This document shows positions 57,859-64,000 of a stretch of 64,000 nt of DNA, in pieces. This DNA comes from Zygnema cylindricum (lineage: Eukaryota; Streptophyta; Zygnematophyceae; Zygnematales; Zygnemataceae), in contig JBBHKE010000450.1 in assembly GCA_037447655.1 (NCBI GenBank), positions 1-64,000 on the forward strand, in the 5' to 3' direction. The position numbers and the translations under genes were made by a program. Under the pieces are notes generated by a model, which had not been told where the DNA came from, ran no database searches, and worked only from the letters and a program-made list of their open reading frames with translations. Position 1 is the stretch's first letter, and each line of letters starts with the position of its first letter.

Positions 57859-58083
57859 CTATGCACCGTGTATCGCTATTAGTGTTAATGTTTTTTTCGC
57901 CACTTAATACATCTTTCCCCGTACACACTTGTCGGATTGTGAATCTGACGGTGGCGATTGAAAGGTAAGACTCTCAGCTTCCGATTGGCGGTCTCAAATT
58001 GAAATTAGGACAAGGGTGTACGGAGAAAAGAAGTTTCAATTGGCGAAAAAAGCATAAACCCTAATAGCGATTCACGGTGTAGT
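57859..58083. mobile_element. Fold-back MITE X2 just upstream of the gene
   Basis: Ends CTATGCACCGTGTATCGC and GCGATTCACGGTGTAG. The internal hairpin words CCCCGTACACACTTGTCGGAT and GGACAAGGGTGTACGGAG face each other. It lies about 370 bp upstream of the O-fucosyltransferase start codon. Confidence 0.75.
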
Positions 58084-58451
58084 TTTCGCACATTTGACAT
58101 TTGTGCTCCGCATGTTAACCGTACATCTGAATCGCACATTCCGCACATTTGAAACTATGCCCATGTATGGTACTCGTGGCTCCCACATGTGACATCGACC
58201 ATGGGTTCCCTTAACTTATTTCTCTTTCCGTCATTGTTAAGATTATTTGCAGGCGAAAAGATCACACGGTTCGCCAGTTAGCGGTTGTTTTCTTCTACCT
58301 TATTGACCCACTCACTATGCTTTGCGGATATAATAATAATAGCTGTAAAAGCATAAACATCCATTGATGATTTTCTGTGAAAACTCATCTGTAAACCTAA
58401 TGTGAAAACTTATCTGATAACTTATTTGACAACTTATTTATTTTCTCCCAG
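58084..58451 (+). promoter_or_regulatory. 5' flank / leader of the O-fucosyltransferase gene
   Basis: Intergenic between the MITE and the ATG. GGATATAATAATAATAG at 58327 is the only TATA-like word; no other element is convincing. TTTTCTCCCAG directly precedes the ATG and could be a 3' splice site of a leader intron. An in-frame stop at 58398-58400 limits N-terminal extension. Confidence 0.3.
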
Positions 58452-61400
58452 ATGCCATCTAAACCTAATTTTAAACCTAATTCTCAGGATTATATCCGTC
58501 CGATCGCCTTATCATCCATGGCTTCCGCAACTCCTCCTCCTTATTCTTCTCGAAGGCATTCCGAATCAGACGCAAATCTTACCTCCACGAATATTCCTGG
58601 ACCTTCTCTCCCTAATTTCCAAACCGCCTCCTCTAATACTTCCTCAGAATCCGAGATTTTATGTGACCAACTGTCACAAGCCGACAACAATATGAATAAT
58701 AGTAATAGTAATAGTAATAGTAATAGTAATAATGCAAGACGCTCCTCGACGCAACGAAGATATACTGTAGATAATGGAAACAACGCTCCTCCTGTTCCTA
58801 AACCTTCAACAATTCCATCTTCAAGAATTCCTCCTACAAATGTTTCTCCGGAAATTTCTTCTTCTCCCCATCCTCGTCCTGCCGGTCTTCCTTTAGCAAG
58901 ATCAGTTTCCAGTAAAGCAGTGCCTCCAAGGCCAGCTTCCAGGAAGCCTCCTGCCGGTTCTTCTTCTTCTTTGCTAGCAACAAATATTGGAGGAGGTGAT
59001 CATCCGCATGATGTTTCCAATTCCCTTCCTTCTTCGTCCTCAGTATTTGACAATTCTGTCCATTCGTGTGTCCATTCTTCTGATAACATTTGGACTGCCA
59101 GAAGAAGCGTCTCAGCCCCTAAATCGACCCGTTTGGTGACTCCTATTATTGGTGGAGATTCCTTGACTTCTAACTTCTTTACTCCTTCAAATAAAGTTTC
59201 AGCATTTGATTCATTGCATCCTCCTTTTTTTGACTCCGACAATCTGGAAGAATCTCTGGGTTTCGGAAACCCTTTAAACCCTGGAAGTTCTGGAAATTCT
59301 GGAAACCCAGGAAACTTAAGTTTTGGAGAATTGTCCGGTTCGACAACAAATACGTCAGCCTCAGGGAATGATTATTTTGATACACCTCCTCGCATGCAAC
59401 GACCGACGCGCATTTCTTCTCTCTCCGAGTACAGCCATGACTACTCCTCTTTTGATGCCGGAGATTCCTCTGTCTTTTCGTCCCCTCTTCCTAATCAGCT
59501 ATTTTCCGCATTTCGACAAAGTTCTGTTCCGTTGACCGGTGTTAATTTGACAACGCCAGAACGGGTACATTGCACTCCTGTGAAAACAAATTCCAAGAGA
59601 CAAGTACACACACAAATTCACGAGCCCGGTTCGAATAGAAGATCAGGCGGCCCCATTTCCCTCCCTCGAGTATCGTCCGGCACGTCTATGGACCACGACG
59701 GAGCCGTAGTCGGAGACTTTGAGATGGAGCGTTCAATTTATCACTCGGGTCGTTCTTTCAGTAGAAGGCGGTCGTATACTGATCTTTTTCATGATTGTGA
59801 TCCGGAGGGGCATAATGGAGACGAAAAATTGTCGGTTGTACGGAATTTGTCTCAAGTGGGAGCCATGGCAGTGAATGTCCAGCCTATGTCTCCTCCGAGG
59901 GCTTTGACTCCCTCCCCTAAGGAAGCAGGAAGTAGAAGAGGAGGAATGAAAAGGAGAGTCAGATGGCGTTCCTTTATTGGACCTTCAATGTTTGCCATTT
60001 TTACCCTTTTCCTTGTCGCCATTTTTTTGGCAGATTTGTCTTACATGTTGGACCTCGAAGAAAGAGCGTCAAAATTGTCAGGTTTATGGGATCATCATGA
60101 CTTACCTTTCCAAAAGAAAGGGGATTCTTCGCTCCCGCAACCTGTCCAGGTAAAATAGGAACACAGTTAATCCATGATTCAAAAGCATAATTAATCACAT
60201 GATTCAAAAGCATAATTAATCACATGATTCAAAAGCATGATTAATCACATGATTCAAAAGCTTAATTTCTTACTTGGTTTAAAAGCATACACAATTACTT
60301 CATTCAAAAGCATGATTAATTACTTTATTCAACGTTTGTTGCCAAAGTTGTGTGCATGTCTCAAACCAAGTGACTGAGAAATTGGTCATTTGGATATGAG
60401 TTAGGGTCTTGAGGCATAGAAAAGGAGAATTAGCTGGTGAGAACCCATAAGTACACTTTGAATCACTCTTGGGGTTACTAACACTAGTTCAGCGCCTGTT
60501 CTTTTTGGCTCCTGAACACAAAATAGCGTTAAAAATTTCAATTTTTTCATTGATAACATGGATTTGGTAGGCGACAACAAGTAGTCCAGGCCGTTCGTAA
60601 TTCGGATGAAATAACGTTAAGTTAAACTTCAGGCTGTATATTTCTTAACGCTAATAGTGATTCACGATGGAATGTCACAACTAGGCTTCCCATATATATA
60701 AGTCATGGCCTTCCATTGCGTCGAAAAAGCCTTACAATTTCGACATTTTAGAGCAATTTTGGTGTTTCTGAGCCAATTTGGTTTTTTAGACCCGATTTCA
60801 GTTTGTGGAAACGGTTGGAGTGGTTGAGTACTTCACGTTTTGGGAGAAAACCCTGAGATTAAATTTATAGCTGAGCTGAAATATCGACATTGGAGAGATT
60901 GGTTGTCTGCTACACTGCCCATCCCTATTAGAGTTAATAACACTAATATAAATGCGTGTTTAGTGTTAATAACCCTTTTATGTGCAAAAATATAATCCAT
61001 TGTAGTTAATACTAAATCCATTTTAACGCGAATAATTCATTAACTCTGGCAGTGACTGAACTGGCAAAGAAATCATTTTTAGCACCAAAAATTTGATTAT
61101 AGATTTCACTGTTGTTGTTGTTTTGGAGTGCAGGATGAGCTTTTGTTAACTCTTGATGAGGAACCACCGGAACCAGTTGCCCCGATGTATGAAAATCTGC
61201 TGGCTTTAGCAGCAAATTTTTTGGTGGAGGTAAGTTCATATGTACTATATAAAAGCCCAATTCTTTTTTCATCATGTTTTTTTGTTGTTGTTTTTAGTTT
61301 TTTTTTTTTTTTTTGGGTATGGAACCATTTTTGTGTTCATCTTCATTGCATGCACCAGGGATTTTGAGACACGGTAGTTGAAGCATTTAAGACCATTCCA

Positions 61401-63850
61401 TCCCATTCACTTATACTAGACTGTCCATGATAGATTGTTCTGAAGCCGGTTGTAAGAATAGTTAGGTGATACTTTTCTTCTATACTTAGAATTTGCAACA
61501 TGTCCCAATTAACCGGCTTTTTTTTTTATGACCTGGTGGCTTAGATCTCACTGGAGGAAGCCCAATAAAGTGTTTTTTGTTTTTTTGTTTTTTTTGCAAG
61601 CAGACTCAGCTTGAATACAAACGCAAAGGCTTATGGGAGGAGCCTGTTCAAGAAGCCCAATCATGGAAACCTTGTGCTGACCATCACTTGCCCACTCACC
61701 GATGTAAGTTCCTCTTTCCGGGATAAAGTATGATTTAGTATATTTCTTTTCTTACTGGCCAAAATACTTTCTGAAGATCTCTATGTTTTGACTGAACAAT
61801 TGGGCTTAAGCACTTTTGTGCCCTTTGCCTCTTTTTGGCTCTTTTTGCTTCTTCTTTATGCATATATGTATGTATATAGCTGGTATATTTGTACATATGT
61901 ATACATCTGTATTTTATTTATATTTTTCTGGCTGGTTTTGTAGTGCCCCCAGGTGAGAACGAGACAGAGGGCTATATTCTTGTGAGTGCAAGCGGAGGGA
62001 TCAACCAGCAACGTGCTGCGGTTGTTTTCCTACCTTTTTCTTCCGAATACCTTCTTTTTTCGGGGCTTAGAATCACAAATCTGCTGTTTGGCCATTGCTG
62101 TTTTGGATTTTCATCTCATCCTGGCCATACCATTCAAATGCAACTAGGTCCTGCATATATTTGTACATTTTTGTATTTTGATTGTTGGATAGCCAATCGG
62201 GTGTGTATTAATTACACTGTTTTTTTCTGTTATTTGAAATGTAACTCATCTTGTTGAGGTATTGCTGTTGGGGATTGTTCATGAATTATATTCTAATATT
62301 TGGTATGTTTTCTGTTCCTGTGTGAGTTAAGTGTACATTTTGCTGATGCAAACAAGTTATGGTCAGGTCTATCAGCAACCAGACATGGAAAAAAATAGTG
62401 GATAGAAAGCTTAGCATTCTTTTTCACGTGACTCGTGGTGTTCAAATTCAAGTTCTTTTTAGAGTTTGAAATTCAGATTTAACTCTTTTACAGGGTTTGC
62501 AATTCAGAGAGAGAAAAGTCCTTTCAGGTTTTGCAATTCAGATTATAGTTCTTCATCGGGTTTGCAATTCAGATTCAAGTTCTGACCTGAAGGTGGAGCT
62601 TTGGGGAAGTAGCTTGCAGGTTTGCAATGCAGTGGCTGTTGCTAGAATGCTTAATGCTACTTTAGTGGTACCTTATTTGCTGCACGTTGGTCCTTCTCAT
62701 GATACAAGGTATGCTATTTTTTATTTTTTTATTTTTTTATTTTTTTGGTGTTTGGGGTGTGTTTGCGGCGTGTTTGGTGAATCCGTGATTTGTGATTGTA
62801 CCAATATGTAGGCTCAAAGGAGAGTCAAATGTGTGTCGAATGAATTTCAAATGCAGGTAATTTTTACTCTTCCGTCAGTTTCTGTAGGGAAGCGTTTTAG
62901 CTTGTAGAGCGTTTTTGTTTTCTTTTCTCTGCACGTGTGTCTTTACATTCCCAGGCATTGAGTTCGGTAATTTTACATATCCTCGTAGAGCCCGTTGTTT
63001 GGCTTGCTTTAAATTAGAGTTGTGGTGAACATTTCACACCTTGTTAATGTTGGCATTCTAAAAGCTTAGGGCAAATACTGCCAAGGTTGGGCCAAGCTTA
63101 TCTGGTTTATGGTGACATCTCGTCATGTTGACTGAGATTTAGTACCAAAAAAGTACCAGGAGGTGCAAATTTAGGCAACATCCTGAGATTTCACCATAGT
63201 CCTGAAATGCTTACTGACTAAAATTATCCAAGCGATACAGAGTGAACTGTCGTTTGGGTTTAAAATTCGTTGAAAATTCAAATTACTTGATGTGTTGCGC
63301 CAAGTTTGACCCAAAAGTATGTTGTAGACGTTTCTGGTGTCTAGCCAATATAGTTTTGCTATTGGAAGTCGCCAATTATTGTCAAGCATAGGCAATTAAG
63401 TAGCTGTAACATAATAGTTTCATAGATCGATCTTTCAGAATGCAATTGGGGCCATCCTGGAGGGAGCAAAAACAAAACGTATGACTGGGTGTGTGTTTAG
63501 ATTCCCTAAAATTTGATTGCCTAATTTAAAACCTATGTCTTTCACTTGGCAACATTATATTGGGTATTATGTCTATTGCCAAGTGATAAGAGCGAGCGAT
63601 GTTTTCACCATCTATTCCTAATGAACATTTGGTTCTAGAAGATGTTTAATGAATCCTTCTTCGGGTTGTCATTGTTTGTAGTTATTTATGAGTTATTTAT
63701 GTGATAAACGAGGGAAAATCATGGTGCAGCCGATTTGAGGATATTTTTGAGGTCAACCATTTCATGGAGACATTGAAGAATGATGTTCGTATTGTTCACG
63801 AGCTACCGAAAGACTTGAGCTCACTTGATCTCAACGCTATGGGAAGCATT
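58452..63850 (+). CDS. Plant O-fucosyltransferase family protein (GT106-type), 3' end outside the window
   Basis: Six exons: 58452-60149, 61134-61229, 61604-61703, 61944-62020, 62620-62708, 63730-63850 (727 codons so far), phases consistent throughout. GT/AG borders; the fourth donor is a weak GTTGTT. Residues 1-500 are Ser/Pro/Asn-rich and look disordered. KRRVRWRSF precedes one membrane helix at about 508-527 (type II topology, probably Golgi), then LDLEERASKLSGLW. The catalytic domain begins with GYILVSASGGINQQR (family GGLNQQR), NAVAVARMLNATLVVPYLL, SRFEDIFEVNHF and DVRIVHELP. Known members transfer fucose or act on cell-wall glycans; the substrate here is unknown. The roughly 500-residue N-terminus is much longer than in most relatives I know. 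Confidence 0.9.
58690..58732 (+). repeat. AATAGT microsatellite in coding sequence
   Basis: Encodes an Asn/Ser alternation (NNSNSNSNSNSNN, near residue 80-93) in exon 1 of the O-fucosyltransferase gene. In frame in units of 6 bp, so length changes would not shift the frame. Confidence 0.9.
60181..60330 (+). repeat. Six 25-bp tandem units in intron 1
   Basis: Unit AAAAGCATAATTAATCACAT+GATTC. The first three are nearly identical, the fourth to sixth diverged. Starts 31 bp after the 5' splice site. Confidence 0.92.
60450..60672. repeat. Decayed X-type MITE in intron 1
   Basis: Left GTACACTTTGAATCACTCTTGG and right CGCTAATAGTGATTCACGATG resemble X termini with several changes. About 220 bp, the size of other X copies. 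Confidence 0.5.
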
Positions 63851-64000
63851 GTAAGTTTCTTATAGTTTTACCATTTACCCAACTGCTGATTTGACACTTT
63901 TCAGTTTGTATATGTAAACCTAAACTTCGATTATAATTTATGAGAAGCGTTTGGAGAGTTGAAAGTTTTAAGCACATTCCCACTCAAACCTATTTATTTG

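Noticed and set aside
58541-58783. Leucine-rich minus-strand frame opposite exon 1
   Set aside because: Shadow of the Asn/Ser microsatellite on the coding strand.

Overview
Organism and character: this is nuclear DNA of a land plant. It holds spliced coding sequence for a plant-type O-fucosyltransferase at the right end, several plant-type Ty1/copia retrotransposons with about 0.8-1.1 kb LTRs, and dense small non-autonomous DNA transposons with hAT (8-bp), PIF/Harbinger (TAA/TTA) and Tc1-mariner/Stowaway-like (TA) target duplications. I cannot name the species. The repeat load and the unusual copia elements would fit a large, repeat-rich genome, possibly not a flowering plant, but that is a guess. 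No rRNA, CRISPR or bacterial-type gene is present.

Layout: 1-13.9 kb is gene-free and built of stacked MITEs and dispersed repeats, several nested in one another. 13.9-25.4 kb is a three-level copia nest: element A (13911-25430, TSD TATAT) is interrupted by element B (15227-22838, TSD AGAGG), which is interrupted by solo LTR F (17784-19155). 25.4-37.5 kb holds a degenerate minus-strand RT-type ORF split by a solo LTR (29124-30138, TSD TCATG), hAT and Harbinger MITEs, old LTR fragments and a possible orphan exon. 37.5-49.5 kb is a second nest on the minus strand: element D (37548-49474, TSD AACCT) interrupted by young element C (41594-47359, TSD GTGAC). 49.5-58.1 kb is again MITE territory. 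58.4-64 kb holds the only convincing cellular gene, six exons of a GT106-type O-fucosyltransferase that runs off the right edge.

Main biology: no autonomous element looks intact; C is the closest, with its RT YVDD and protease DSG motifs preserved but several nonsense codons and one frameshift. The most unusual signal is shared by the copia families B, C and D. The gag ATG lies inside the last 20-60 bp of the LTR, and the frame runs without a leader through the LTR/internal junction and the primer-binding site into gag. The primer-binding sites of B and D match the anticodon arm of initiator tRNA-Met rather than its 3' end, so these look like half-tRNA-primed elements, as in Drosophila copia, in which the primer-binding site is itself translated. 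The same ATG survives in other LTRs of the A/D family in the window.
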